A DNA stretch of 64,000 bases from Microbacterium sp. PM5 (GTDB taxonomy: Bacteria > Actinomycetota > Actinomycetes > Actinomycetales > Microbacteriaceae): positions 528,346 to 592,345 of the forward strand of contig NZ_CP022162.1 of the NCBI RefSeq assembly GCF_003293595.1, given 5' to 3'. Positions within the stretch are counted from its first letter, which is position 1. Every line of letters starts with the position of its first letter. The notes beneath the pieces were generated by a model. The model saw nothing but the letters and a program-made list of their open reading frames with translations. It was not told where the DNA came from and ran no database searches. The translations under genes were made by a program, and so were the position numbers. Positions 46,376-55,523 of the stretch are shown here, one piece after another.

Positions 46376-47391
46376 CTTCCACGATTCATGGTGCACGCGC
46401 TGACCTCGAGGCCCGTGCCGGCGCCTCCGATCAGGACCGTGCCCGGTGGCTCGCCGAACGGCGTACGGGTGTCACCGCGACGGAGGTTAGGGACCTCGCT
46501 CTGGGGAAGCTGCGCGCGCAGGATCTCATCGATCTGAAGCTCGGGCGGAAGGTCGACGACTTCACCGGCAACGCGTACACGAAGTGGGGCAAAGAGCGTG
46601 AGGTGATCATCGCCGCGGACCTGCGTGGTGTGGGGATCGAGCCGGAGACTCGCGTGTTCCACCACGCGGAGAACTCGCGTCACCTCGCGTCCCCGGACGG
46701 GGTGGGTGTCGGGTTCGACGATGAGCTGCTCGTCTCCGAGATCAAGACGTGCGGACACGCGCTGCCGATCGGGTCTGTGGAGCTGGACGAGAAGGGGTAC
46801 CTGCTGCAGGTGCAGTGGGTGATGCACGTCACCGGTGCGGTGCGGTGCCTCCTAGTCGTCGAGGAACGCATCAGCGTTGCTGGCGGGTTCGTGCCGGGGC
46901 CGCGTGCGGCGGACTGGGTTGACCGTGACGAGCAGGTCATTGCGGGGCTGGTGGAGCTCGCTGACGGGTTCCTCGCGGAGCTGGATGCGCAGCGTGAGAA
47001 CGGTGCTCCGGTGATCGATGAGGTGGTCGACACGCACGCCGTGAACTACCTGCGGGGGCTCGCGGCGGAGAAGGAGGGGCGTGCGTTGAAGGAGTCGGCG
47101 TACGCGGCTCTGATCGCTGCAGGGGTGTCGCAGGAGTCCCCGCTGGCGCGGGTGACGTTCACGCCGGGAACGCCCGGCGGTGAGTTCGACGACGTGGTGA
47201 TCGATCTGGATGCAGCGGCTGCGGCTCACCCGAAGGAGACGGCGGCGCTCGAGCGTGCGAAGGCGCGAGTCGTGAAGTTGCAGGCGGAGTGGGATGCCCT
47301 CGCTTCGGAGCACAAGAAGACGGTGAAGGCGGTCGCGAGTGGTTCGAAGCCGAGGGTGACGGTCACGGCCGGGAAGGGGATGAAGAAGTGA
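46372..47391 (+). CDS. YqaJ-like recombination exonuclease
   Basis: 339 residues. Lambda-exonuclease fold: [47 protein letters not shown] (metal-binding Asp and ExK), [14 protein letters not shown]. Degrades one strand of duplex ends for single-strand annealing. The C-terminal third (~240-339) is helical with a KGMKK end. Pairs with the RecT gene by GTGA overlap. Confidence 0.9.
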   Translation: MTSTIHGARADLEARAGASDQDRARWLAERRTGVTATEVRDLALGKLRAQDLIDLKLGRKVDDFTGNAYTKWGKEREVIIAADLRGVGIEPETRVFHHAENSRHLASPDGVGVGFDDELLVSEIKTCGHALPIGSVELDEKGYLLQVQWVMHVTGAVRCLLVVEERISVAGGFVPGPRAADWVDRDEQVIAGLVELADGFLAELDAQRENGAPVIDEVVDTHAVNYLRGLAAEKEGRALKESAYAALIAAGVSQESPLARVTFTPGTPGGEFDDVVIDLDAAAAAHPKETAALERAKARVVKLQAEWDALASEHKKTVKAVASGSKPRVTVTAGKGMKK

Positions 47392-48284
47392 GCACTGCGT
47401 TGGCGCTCCCGACCACGGGGGATCAGAACCAGTGGACGCCGCAGGAGGCTGCTCTCGTCGAGGCAGCTGGGCTGGTCTCGGGGCCGGCGAACAACAAGCG
47501 GCTTGCGCCGCGGCCGGTGGTGGAGGCGTTCCTCGCTCACTGCCATCGGACCGGTCTGGATCCCATCGCACGTCAGATCTACGCGATCGAGCGTGGCGGC
47601 AAGTGGGGCATTCAGATGTCGATCGACGGGGCCCGGTTGGTCGCGGAACGGTCGGGGGAGTACGAGGGTCAGACGCCTGTTCAGTGGACCGCGGACGGTG
47701 TGACGTGGGTGGACGTGTGGCTCGATGAGACGAAGCCTCCTGCGGCTGCTCGGGTCGGTGTGTATCGGCGGTCGTTCCGTGAACCGTTGATCGCGGTCGC
47801 GACGTTCAAGGCGTACAGCGCGGGTGGGCAGATGTGGTCGAAGATGCCTGCGTTGATGTTGGGGAAGTGTGCGGAGGCGCTCGCGCTTCGGAAGGCGTTC
47901 CCGCAAGACCTGTCGGGCTTGTACACGTCCGAGGAGATGGATCAGGCATCCGCGCCCGCCCAGGCGGGGAACGCGCCGCAGGCAGACGCACACGGTCGCT
48001 CAGAGCAGGTTGCGGAGGTGCGGGCGCCACGGAAGGACTGGTTGGCGCTCGCGAACGCTGCGCGGTCTCGTGCGGAGTTGCGGCCCGTGTTCCAGGAGGC
48101 GTCCGCGGCGGGTGATCTTGACGTGCAGATCGCTGATGGTCGCACGTTCAAGCAGTACCTGTGGGATCTGCGGGCGACGCTGCCGGAGGAGACGCCCGTT
48201 GAGGATGTCGTCGATGCGGTGATCGTCGACGAGCCGGTCACGGAGTGGCCGACAGCGACGATCCCGAACGGTGACCCGTCATGA
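47388..48284 (+). CDS. RecT/Bet-family single-strand annealing protein
   Basis: 298 residues. Bet/RecT core: [63 protein letters not shown]. Anneals complementary single strands produced by the upstream exonuclease. GTG 47388. The C-terminal ~90 residues are low-complexity then acidic (possible SSB or DNA interaction). Confidence 0.9.
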   Translation: MSTALALPTTGDQNQWTPQEAALVEAAGLVSGPANNKRLAPRPVVEAFLAHCHRTGLDPIARQIYAIERGGKWGIQMSIDGARLVAERSGEYEGQTPVQWTADGVTWVDVWLDETKPPAAARVGVYRRSFREPLIAVATFKAYSAGGQMWSKMPALMLGKCAEALALRKAFPQDLSGLYTSEEMDQASAPAQAGNAPQADAHGRSEQVAEVRAPRKDWLALANAARSRAELRPVFQEASAAGDLDVQIADGRTFKQYLWDLRATLPEETPVEDVVDAVIVDEPVTEWPTATIPNGDPS

Positions 48285-48586
48285 ACGTGCACGTGCCGCT
48301 GGTTCGGGATGAGCACGGCGCGATTCTCGGGATCGATTACCGCCGGTCGGACCTGTCGCCGATCACCGCGCCGGGGACGCTCGCGGTGGAGTCGGTGATG
48401 CCTGGCGACACGATCCGCGTGGGGCGTGCTGAGGAGGTTGTCCTGTCGAAGGCGGGGCATGTCGGGTCGATGGGTGTCCGGTGCCGCACTGGGGCGGGTG
48501 TGGTCGTGGAGCACGAGTACGTGTCGGGCACGTACCTCGAGGTGACCGCGGTCGGTGCGTTCGACCCGGAGGAGCCGACACCATGA
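48281..48586 (+). CDS. hypothetical phage protein
   Basis: 101 residues, beta-rich by appearance ([34 protein letters not shown]). Its start follows GGTGACCC, a non-GGAGG ribosome site discussed in the findings. Function unknown. Confidence 0.55.
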   Translation: MNVHVPLVRDEHGAILGIDYRRSDLSPITAPGTLAVESVMPGDTIRVGRAEEVVLSKAGHVGSMGVRCRTGAGVVVEHEYVSGTYLEVTAVGAFDPEEPTP

Positions 48587-49026
48587 GCCCGCTCGAGCGT
48601 TTCCTCGCCCGCCTCGGCATCGCCCCGTTCAACCCGAGCAACGAGCTCCATGCCCTCCTGTGGGATGCGCTCAAGGACGCCGGCCATGAACCGCAGATGG
48701 AGAAGCTCATCATCACTCGCGGTGTCCTGGCGAGGGCTCACCAGGATGCGGCGGCCGCGGTCGGGGTGGCTCGGTCGAAGTACGAGACGACGCTCAAGGA
48801 GCGGAAGCGTGCCGAGATCGAGGCTGGCCGTTCCGTGTCGGCGGCGACGGTGATCGCGGATGCGGATGCGCAACCTCACCGGAACCAGATGCATGAGGCG
48901 GAAGCACTGTGGCGGGGGTTGAAGGAGCACCTGCGGACGGTGGACAAGGACATCGATAAGACCCGGTCGGATGTGGTGGATGCGCGTCAGATGCGATCGG
49001 TCGAGACATACGGGGGAGGAGCGTGA
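48583..49026 (+). CDS. hypothetical helical phage protein
   Basis: 147 residues, almost entirely helical and highly charged, with likely coiled coils at ~45-85 and 105-135. No recognised family. ATG 48583 overlaps the previous stop; its own stop overlaps the helicase-methylase start (TGATG). Confidence 0.55.
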   Translation: MSPLERFLARLGIAPFNPSNELHALLWDALKDAGHEPQMEKLIITRGVLARAHQDAAAAVGVARSKYETTLKERKRAEIEAGRSVSAATVIADADAQPHRNQMHEAEALWRGLKEHLRTVDKDIDKTRSDVVDARQMRSVETYGGGA

Positions 49027-51698
49027 TGAACGCCAAGCAGAATACCGGTCGCCTGCTCACGCTGAACACGGGCAACGACGGCACCCTCACCTACGAACAG
49101 TTCCTGGCGGAGAAGGTGGCGTTCGACCGATCGTTCGGCTTCGACGTCCGCGACGAGTGGCTGTCGCCGATCATGCGGCCCGGTCACGAGCTGTTCAAGC
49201 CGCACCAGGCCGACATCGTGAAGTGGGCCGTGAATGGCGGGCGCCGTGCGATCTTCGCCCGCTATGGGCTCGGCAAGTCGGTCATGCAGCTGGAAGCACT
49301 CCGCCTGATCGTGGAGCACGGTCCGGCGCTCGGCGGCCCGCGCGACGCGTTCGGCCGCGAGGTGCGCCGCGCGCTGATCGTCGCGCCTCTCGGTGTCCGC
49401 TTCGACATCATCCGCGACGCCCGCAACCTCATCGACCGGGAGGTCCGGTTCGTGCGCCGCACCGAGGAGATCGACCCAACGTGGTCGGGCACCTACGTGA
49501 CCAACTACGAGTCGATCCGTGACCGGAAGCTCGACGTCGACCTGTTCATCGCGACCTCGCTCGACGAGGCGGCCGTGCTGCGCTCGTTCGGCTCCGACAC
49601 CTACCAGACCTTCCTTCCCCTGTTCGCCGACGTGCCGTACCGGTTCGTCGCGACCGCCACGCCCGCCCCGAACCGTCACAAGGAGCTGATCCACTACGCC
49701 GGGTTCCTCGGCATCATGGACACCGGCCAGGCCCTGACCCGGTTCTTCAAGCGGGACCCCTCGAAGGCCGGCAACCTCCGCATCCATCCGCATAAGGTCC
49801 GCGAGTTCATGCTGTGGCTGAACACGTGGGCGTGCTTCATCCAACGACCCTCCGACCTCGGCCACGACGACGCCGGCTACGATCTGCCGCCGCTTGAGGT
49901 GCTGTGGGAGGAGGTCGAGGTCGGGCTGCTGTCCGATCAGGTCGAGAAGGACGGGCAGGGCGTCCTCGTCCGGTCGGGCGCGAAGTCCGCGGTCGAGTCG
50001 TCACGGGAGAAGCGGCACACGCAGGATGCGCGCATCGACCGCGCCATGACCATCGTCGCCAAGCACCACGACTGGAACTGGGAGCCCGCGGTGTACGGTC
50101 CCGTCCCGCAGATCATTCTCTGGTGCGACCTGAACGACGAGCAGGACGCGCTCGAGCGTGAGCTCGCCGACCGCGGCCTGTCGTTCTCGTCCATCCGTGG
50201 CGCGCAGTCCGACGCCGAGGTCGAGGAGCAGCTGCGCCGCTGGCTCGACGGCGAGACGTACGCGCTCATCGGGAAGCCCATGATGCTCGGCCGCGGCCTG
50301 AACCTGCAGCAGTGCTCCACGGCCGTGTTCGTCGGCGTCACCCACAAGTACGAGCAGACCGTCCAGGCCATCCACCGCATTCACCGGTTCGGACAGCTCA
50401 ACGCCTGCCGCGTGCACCTGATCTACGGGGAGACCGAGAGCGACGTCCGAGACAACCTGCTCACGAAGTGGCAAGAGGACGACGCCCTCACCGACACGAT
50501 GTCGCACATCCTCCGCGAGTTCGGGCTCGACGCTACGGCGATCTCCGCCGCCCTCACCCGTGCGATGGGCGTGGACCGCGAGGAACACTTCGGCCGGGAC
50601 TGGAGCATCGTCCTCAACGACGCCGTCGCCGAATGGCGCGACCACGTCGACGCGGAGTCGATGGGCCTGATCGTCACGTCGATCCCGTTCTCGGGCAAGT
50701 ACGAGTACTCCGCCAACTACGCCGACTTCGGCCACGTCGACGACAACGCCCAGTTTTGGTGGCAGATGGACTACCTCACGCCCAGCCTGTACCGGGCGCT
50801 CATGCCGGGCCGGATCCTCGCCGTGCACGTGAAGGACTTCCCCGTTCCCGGGTCGCGCACTGGCGCCGGCGTCTACACGTTCGACACCCTCCACGCTGAG
50901 GCGATCGCGCACTACATCGGCCACGGGTTCGACTACTTCGGGATGATCACGGTCACCACCGACGTCGTCCGCGAGAACAACCAGACCTACCGGCTGTCGT
51001 TCTCGGAGATGCTGAAGGACCACTCGAAGATGGGCGTCGGCGCACCGGAGTACGTGCTGATCTTCCACAAGCCGCAGACCGACCGCTCCCGCGGCTACGC
51101 CGACCTCCCGGTGCAGAAGCAGAAGACGGCCTACTCGGTCGGGCAGTGGCAGATCGACGCGGCCGGCGAGTGGCGCACGGGCGGCGACCGCCTCCTGTCC
51201 GGCGACGAGCTCGCCGCGCTCGACGTCGGCACCCGCTCGAAGCTGTTCACCGCACAGTCCGAGCGCACCGTGTACGACTACGACGCGCACGTCGCCCTCG
51301 CCGACCGTCTCGCCGCCCGCAACGCCCTCCCCGGCACGTTCGCCTCCCTCGTGCCCGGCTCGTGGCGGGACGACGTGTGGACCGACGTGCTCCGCATCGA
51401 CACCCTCAACAGCGAGCAGCGCCGCCGCGAGGTGGAGGCGCACATCTGCCCGTTCCCTCTCGACATCCCCCGCCGCCTGATCGGCATGTACTCCAACCCT
51501 GGCGAGCTGGTCGGTGACCCGTTCTCAGGGCTCGGCTCCACGGTCCTCGAAGCGGTCCGTCAGGGCCGGAAGGGGTTCGGGACGGAGCTGAACCCGGTTA
51601 GCGTGGCCGACTCGGTCGTCTACCTCACCCGCCACGATCACGAGGCGAACGCTCCCACCTTGTTCGATCTGCTCGATCTGGAGGCGGATGCAGCATGA
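49026..51698 (+). CDS. SNF2-type helicase fused to DNA methyltransferase
   Basis: About 890 residues. Helicase half (~55-500): Walker A ARYGLGKSVMQ (~80-90), motif Ia LIVAPLGVRFD, SLDEAAVL, motif III VATATPAPN, and motif VI QAIHRIHRFGQ (~450). Methyltransferase half (~545-890) is in the permuted order: catalytic motif TSIPFSGKYEYS (variant of (D/N/S)PP(Y/F)) first and the SAM motif DPFSGLGSTVLEA near residue 832. Probably modifies phage DNA at adenine N6 or cytosine N4, possibly against host restriction. No restriction subunit is next to it apart from an HNH protein encoded immediately downstream. Confidence 0.85.
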   Translation: MNAKQNTGRLLTLNTGNDGTLTYEQFLAEKVAFDRSFGFDVRDEWLSPIMRPGHELFKPHQADIVKWAVNGGRRAIFARYGLGKSVMQLEALRLIVEHGPALGGPRDAFGREVRRALIVAPLGVRFDIIRDARNLIDREVRFVRRTEEIDPTWSGTYVTNYESIRDRKLDVDLFIATSLDEAAVLRSFGSDTYQTFLPLFADVPYRFVATATPAPNRHKELIHYAGFLGIMDTGQALTRFFKRDPSKAGNLRIHPHKVREFMLWLNTWACFIQRPSDLGHDDAGYDLPPLEVLWEEVEVGLLSDQVEKDGQGVLVRSGAKSAVESSREKRHTQDARIDRAMTIVAKHHDWNWEPAVYGPVPQIILWCDLNDEQDALERELADRGLSFSSIRGAQSDAEVEEQLRRWLDGETYALIGKPMMLGRGLNLQQCSTAVFVGVTHKYEQTVQAIHRIHRFGQLNACRVHLIYGETESDVRDNLLTKWQEDDALTDTMSHILREFGLDATAISAALTRAMGVDREEHFGRDWSIVLNDAVAEWRDHVDAESMGLIVTSIPFSGKYEYSANYADFGHVDDNAQFWWQMDYLTPSLYRALMPGRILAVHVKDFPVPGSRTGAGVYTFDTLHAEAIAHYIGHGFDYFGMITVTTDVVRENNQTYRLSFSEMLKDHSKMGVGAPEYVLIFHKPQTDRSRGYADLPVQKQKTAYSVGQWQIDAAGEWRTGGDRLLSGDELAALDVGTRSKLFTAQSERTVYDYDAHVALADRLAARNALPGTFASLVPGSWRDDVWTDVLRIDTLNSEQRRREVEAHICPFPLDIPRRLIGMYSNPGELVGDPFSGLGSTVLEAVRQGRKGFGTELNPVSVADSVVYLTRHDHEANAPTLFDLLDLEADAA

Positions 51699-52096
51699 GC
51701 GCCGAGTTCACGCCGAAGCAAGTCCGGCACCTGTTCTTCGACCGGGAGGAGCAGCGGTGCTTCTTCTGCCGGCGGTTGTTGTCGTTCGCCCTCCGAGGAT
51801 CCGTTCTCGCGGGCGGATGGTCGCTGCATCACCGGAAGGGCCGCGGCATGGGTGGTACGCGGGAGCGGATGACCTGCGCGCACGGTCTGATTCTCTGCGG
51901 CACTGGGACAACCGGATGCCATGGGTGGGTCACCGAGCATCCGAAGGAAGCGTTCGAGTACGGCCTCTGCGTGCCGAAGAACGCGACGACGGCTGAGTAC
52001 CAGCCCCAAAACGTCAGGGTCCGTGATCGTGCGGGCTCTTGGTTCCTGCTGACCGAGAACGGTCGAGCAGTCGAAGTGGAAGGACCGAACCGATGA
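51695..52096 (+). CDS. HNH-endonuclease-like protein
   Basis: 133 residues. CFFCRR near residue 22, WSLHHRKGRGMGGTRERM (HNH core) and LILCGTGTTGCHGWVTEHP give two Cys pairs around a beta-beta-alpha metal fold. ATGA overlap with the helicase-methylase suggests coupled expression. Could be a homing-type or recombination nuclease; a restriction partner is an untested alternative. Confidence 0.78.
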   Translation: MSAEFTPKQVRHLFFDREEQRCFFCRRLLSFALRGSVLAGGWSLHHRKGRGMGGTRERMTCAHGLILCGTGTTGCHGWVTEHPKEAFEYGLCVPKNATTAEYQPQNVRVRDRAGSWFLLTENGRAVEVEGPNR

Positions 52097-52812
52097 GCAG
52101 GGCCGAGGGATTCGCGGCGGTTCCGAACTGGATGATTCGGGATCGTTCTGTGCCGCGGAACGCGATCCTCGTCTACGCGTCGCTGTCGTCGCGAGCGGGG
52201 ATGGGAGCGATCTTCCCTTCGCAGGCGACGATCGCTGAAGAGGCTGGGCTGAGCGAGCGCACAGTGCGGACCATGCTCGGGAAGCTTGAGCAGATCGGTG
52301 TGATCGAACGCCGATCCCGTCGTGGTTCGGAGGGACGTTCGAACAGCAAGACGGACGGGTACACGCTGCACCCGAACGGCATCGTCGAGGAACCGGCAAA
52401 TATTGCCGGTCGGTCTGAGCGACCGGCAAATGGAGGCCGAGCGACCGGCAACCAGCAGCAACTCACACTCCTTATAGAGGTAGATAGAGAAGAGGTAGAT
52501 AAAGACTCTGTCGCCTTCGACGATTTCTGGTCGATCTGGCCTCGGAAGGATGCGAAGAAAGCAGCATCAGCCGCCTGGGACCGAGCCGTGAAGCGCGCCG
52601 ACGCGCAGACAATCCTCGATGCTGCCAACGCGTACGTAGCTTCCCCGAACAGACCGGAGAAGCAGTACGTCCCGCACGCGGCGACGTGGCTGAACGGTGA
52701 CCGGTGGGATGACCCGCTGCCCGAACGCACCGGAAAGCTCTCGACACTCGACCTCGGTCGTGCCGCTGACGCGTTGCTGACTGATCGCTCCGGGATGCGA
52801 GCGCTGTCATGA
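52093..52812 (+). CDS. phage replication initiator (O-like, winged helix)
   Basis: 239 residues. N-terminal winged-helix domain (~10-85: AEGFAAVPNWMIRD, PSQATIAEEAGLSERTVRTML), a low-complexity linker (~95-140) and a C-terminal domain (FDDFWSIWPRKDAKKAASAAWDRAV) seen in phage initiators and DnaD/O-like proteins. The linker-coding DNA carries iteron-type repeats and an AT-rich tract, as in lambda O. Followed by a loader candidate and DnaB. Confidence 0.8.
   Translation: MSRAEGFAAVPNWMIRDRSVPRNAILVYASLSSRAGMGAIFPSQATIAEEAGLSERTVRTMLGKLEQIGVIERRSRRGSEGRSNSKTDGYTLHPNGIVEEPANIAGRSERPANGGRATGNQQQLTLLIEVDREEVDKDSVAFDDFWSIWPRKDAKKAASAAWDRAVKRADAQTILDAANAYVASPNRPEKQYVPHAATWLNGDRWDDPLPERTGKLSTLDLGRAADALLTDRSGMRALS
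52392..52501 (+). other. candidate phage replication origin inside initiator gene
   Basis: Four copies of ACCGGCAA: 52392 (plus) and 52403-52410 (inverted; together an 8-3-8 palindrome), then 52422 and 52444. The last two lie in a GAGCGACCGGCAA direct repeat with 22-bp period. An AT-rich stretch follows with AGAGGTAGATA repeated at 52476 and 52491, a plausible unwinding element. Confidence 0.6.
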
Positions 52813-53117
52813 TTGCCCGTGAAGCGAACATCCTGCTGTTGAAGATCAACGCGCGGGACAAGTTCCCCCGGTGGACAACACCCGAGGATCTCGCGTTCGC
52901 TGCACGCGAGTGGGCCGAAGACCTCACCGATGTGACGCTGGACGATGCGCTCGTCGCGATGCGTGAGCACTACGCCACCTCGAGCGAACGGATGACGATC
53001 GCCGATGTGATCGCCGGCTGCCCGATCCGTGACTCCTCATGGGCGGGGAACGTCACCGAGCTGCGTCTCGCCCGCGACACCCACACGCTCCCGCCTGGGG
53101 GTGATGACGTTGCCTGA
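52809..53117 (+). CDS. putative helicase loader (G39P-like)
   Basis: 102 residues. REANILLLKINARDKFPRW, LAFAAREWAEDLTDVTLDDALVAMREHYATS and RMTIADVIAGCP resemble the helical layout of phage G39P-type helicase loaders/inhibitors (early Trp-containing helix, then ...TIADI). Position between initiator and DnaB helicase supports the role. Similarity is by eye and weak, so the call is inference. Confidence 0.5.
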   Translation: MIAREANILLLKINARDKFPRWTTPEDLAFAAREWAEDLTDVTLDDALVAMREHYATSSERMTIADVIAGCPIRDSSWAGNVTELRLARDTHTLPPGGDDVA

Positions 53118-54408
53118 CGCTGAACGGTACGTGCTCGGCGCGATCATGCTGTCCCGGACCGCTCTGGATGAGGTGTCGGAGATCCTCACACCGGGTGACA
53201 TGTCGGTGCCGGCGCACGAGACGATCTACACCGCGATCCGTGCCCTGCACGATGCGGACCACCCGACCGATGTTGTCGCGGTGACGGATGAGCTGCTGCG
53301 GCAGGGGGCGCTCGTCGGGAACCTGGACGCCGCGTTCCTCCACACCCTCACAAGCGATGTCCCGACCGCGGCGAACGCGGCGTACTACGCGCACATGGTG
53401 AAGTCCGCGTCGAAGCGGCGGAAGGTCCGTGAGGCGATCAGCCGCGCTGCGGCCGCCGCGGATGATGACACGGTCACTGCGGATGATGCGCTCGAGATCG
53501 CCCGCGCCGCGTTCGATGAGGTCGATGCGGACACGTCCCGCGGTGTGGAAGCGATCGGCGACTGGTACCTGGACTTCCTCGGCAGCCTGGGGGAGAAGCC
53601 GTCGTACACGCCGACGCCCTGGTATGACCTGAATCAGCTGATCTACGGGTTCCGCGACGGTGGCATGTACGTCGTCGCCGCGGACACCGGCAACGGGAAG
53701 ACGATCGTCGCGTTGCAGATCGCCCGCGCGCTCGCCGCGGAACGGCCGGTGCTGTACGTGTCGCTCGAGATGGGGCGGGATGAGATCGCGGCCCGGTTGG
53801 CGGCGCAGACGGGGCAGGTGTTCCTCGGGTCGATCAACCGTCACCAGCTCGCGGATTCGGATTGGCGGGCGTTGAACGCGCACCGGCAGGAGATTGAGCG
53901 TCTCCCGTTGTCGATCGTCACGTCGGATGAGGTTTCGACGATCCCGCAGATCAAAGCGAAGGTCCGTGCGACCGCCAGAAGGTATCGGCGGAACCCGGTG
54001 GTCGTCGTCGACTACCTGCAGCTGCTGACGTCGCACACGCAGGTGGAGAACCGGCAGCAGGAGGTCGCGGGGTTCTCCCGATCGTTGAAGCTCGCCGCTC
54101 AGCAGTGGTCGGTGCCCGTGATCGCTCTGTCGCAGTTGCGGCGTGGTCAGGCGGGGCAGAAGAAGCAGGAACCGACCTTGCATGACCTTCGCGAGTCGGG
54201 GCAGATCGCGAACGATGCGGACGTGGTGCTGCTGCTGCATCGGAAGCCGGTGAAGGCGGCGGCGGATGAGTTGAAGGTCATCGTCGGGAAGAACCGTCAG
54301 GGGCAGACGGGGGAAGCGTCCCTCGTCTTCCAGGGGCAGTTCGCGCGGGTGCTGTCGAAGTACCAGGCGAACGAGCAGATCAACTTCGAACAGAGGAGCA
54401 AGGGATGA
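53104..54408 (+). CDS. replicative DNA helicase, DnaB family
   Basis: 434 residues. N-terminal DnaB domain (AERYVLGAIMLSRTALDEV), linker, then RecA-like domain with Walker A (AADTGNGKTIVALQIA), H1a region SLEMGRDEIAARLAA, Walker B VVVDYLQLL and LSQLRRGQ. Unwinds DNA at the phage fork. ATG 53104 overlaps the loader gene by 14 nt; its stop overlaps ssb by ATGA. Confidence 0.93.
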   Translation: MTLPDAERYVLGAIMLSRTALDEVSEILTPGDMSVPAHETIYTAIRALHDADHPTDVVAVTDELLRQGALVGNLDAAFLHTLTSDVPTAANAAYYAHMVKSASKRRKVREAISRAAAAADDDTVTADDALEIARAAFDEVDADTSRGVEAIGDWYLDFLGSLGEKPSYTPTPWYDLNQLIYGFRDGGMYVVAADTGNGKTIVALQIARALAAERPVLYVSLEMGRDEIAARLAAQTGQVFLGSINRHQLADSDWRALNAHRQEIERLPLSIVTSDEVSTIPQIKAKVRATARRYRRNPVVVVDYLQLLTSHTQVENRQQEVAGFSRSLKLAAQQWSVPVIALSQLRRGQAGQKKQEPTLHDLRESGQIANDADVVLLLHRKPVKAAADELKVIVGKNRQGQTGEASLVFQGQFARVLSKYQANEQINFEQRSKG

Positions 54409-54824
54409 GCATCAAGACCATCGTGGGACGTCTCGGGAACGCACCGGAGGTTCGTGCGACGCAGTCGGGGAAGACCGTCGTGTCGTTCTCGGTCGCGGAG
54501 ACGAAGCGGAAGTTCGACCGGAACACGAACGAGTGGGCCGACGACTTCACGATCTGGCATGACATCGAGTCGTGGCAGAACACCGACGCGATCGCCGCCC
54601 TCACCAAGGGGGATCAGGTCATCGTCGTCGGTGAGGAGCGGGACGCATCGTACGAGCACCGTGAGACCGGGAAGACGGTCCGCCGCATCGTCGTCCGCGC
54701 GCAGTCGGTCGGTGTCGTCGTGCGGGACGGGAAGCCGCAGGGCGGACAGCAGTCGGCGGGTGCGTGGGCGCCGGCGACGCAGCAGACGGACGCATGGGCC
54801 GCTCAGGACGGGGAGCAGTTCTGA
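54405..54824 (+). CDS. ssb: single-stranded DNA-binding protein
   Basis: 139 residues. OB fold: IVGRLGNAPEVRATQSGKTVVSFSVAET, FTIWHDIESWQNTDAIAALTKGDQVIVVG. A Gln/Ala-rich tail ends AAQDGEQF, so the usual acidic DDDIPF tip is reduced to DGEQF. Coats single-stranded DNA in phage replication and recombination. ATGA overlap with dnaB. Confidence 0.93.
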   Translation: MSIKTIVGRLGNAPEVRATQSGKTVVSFSVAETKRKFDRNTNEWADDFTIWHDIESWQNTDAIAALTKGDQVIVVGEERDASYEHRETGKTVRRIVVRAQSVGVVVRDGKPQGGQQSAGAWAPATQQTDAWAAQDGEQF

Positions 54825-55036
54825 TGGCCGGGGGGAGGCGTCGTACGCAGGTGGATGCGATCGACGATCTGACGGCAGTGATCCGGCTGCACACGGAGCT
54901 GCAGGCGCTCGCACTGCCGGCGGCCGTCCTCAGGCACGACGCGAAGGCGTACACGAACCCCGCCACGCAGGCGGCGGTGGATGAGAAGAACGAGCGGCGT
55001 GCTGTGGTGCGCGCCGCCCTCGGATGGGAGCACTGA
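54824..55036 (+). CDS. hypothetical small phage protein
   Basis: 70 residues. Basic start (MAGGRRRTQ) followed by two helices (VDAIDDLTAVIRLHTELQALALPA; KNERRAVVRAAL). TGATG overlaps at both ends. Not recognised. Confidence 0.55.
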   Translation: MAGGRRRTQVDAIDDLTAVIRLHTELQALALPAAVLRHDAKAYTNPATQAAVDEKNERRAVVRAALGWEH

Positions 55037-55278
55037 TGAGCAAGAAACCGCTGATGACCCACCTCGAGGCACATAACTGGTGGGCGACCCTCGCCTCCAT
55101 GTGGGGATGCCTCTGGTTCGGGGTTCTCATGGCCATAGCCGTGCCCGGCCCGAAGGCTCCGGGGTTCCTCGCTTCAGCTCCGGTGGTGGTCAGTTCTGTC
55201 ACGGGAGCGTTCTTCCTGGTGTGGCTTCTCCGCATCAGCTACCTGGCCGGTCGACGTCAGGGAGGGGACGAATCGTGA
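55036..55278 (+). CDS. small two-helix membrane protein
   Basis: 80 residues. Hydrophobic segments at ~16-38 (WATLASMWGCLWFGVLMAIA) and ~47-67 (SAPVVVSSVTGAFFLVWLL), then a basic tail. Not recognised. Confidence 0.55.
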   Translation: MSKKPLMTHLEAHNWWATLASMWGCLWFGVLMAIAVPGPKAPGFLASAPVVVSSVTGAFFLVWLLRISYLAGRRQGGDES

Positions 55279-55523
55279 TCCTGCAGGAGCAGAAGACGGT
55301 CGATATCGCTGAGGCGGATTGGACTGATGACGGGATGGTGGAACTGCTCACGTTCCCGACCCCGGAGGGGCACCGGACGCACATGACTCCTGGGACGGCG
55401 CGTGCGCTCGCACAACAGCTTGAAAAGGCTGCGACGGATGCTGAGATGGCCGCGGGGGATGCGGGCGTCCAGCGACGCGACAGGGCCGTACAGCACGGGT
55501 TCGACCAGGAGCCCCGATCATGA
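55275..55523 (+). CDS. hypothetical small phage protein
   Basis: 82 residues, acidic. Short beta-like N-terminus and a helix MTPGTARALAQQLEKAATDAEMAA. GTG start in a 4-nt overlap. Function unknown. Confidence 0.5.
   Translation: MILQEQKTVDIAEADWTDDGMVELLTFPTPEGHRTHMTPGTARALAQQLEKAATDAEMAAGDAGVQRRDRAVQHGFDQEPRS

Noticed and set aside
52392..52452. ACCGGCAA repeats as codon-level protein repeat only
   Set aside because: The repeats fall in different codon phases and one is inverted, so they are not explained by repeated amino acids.
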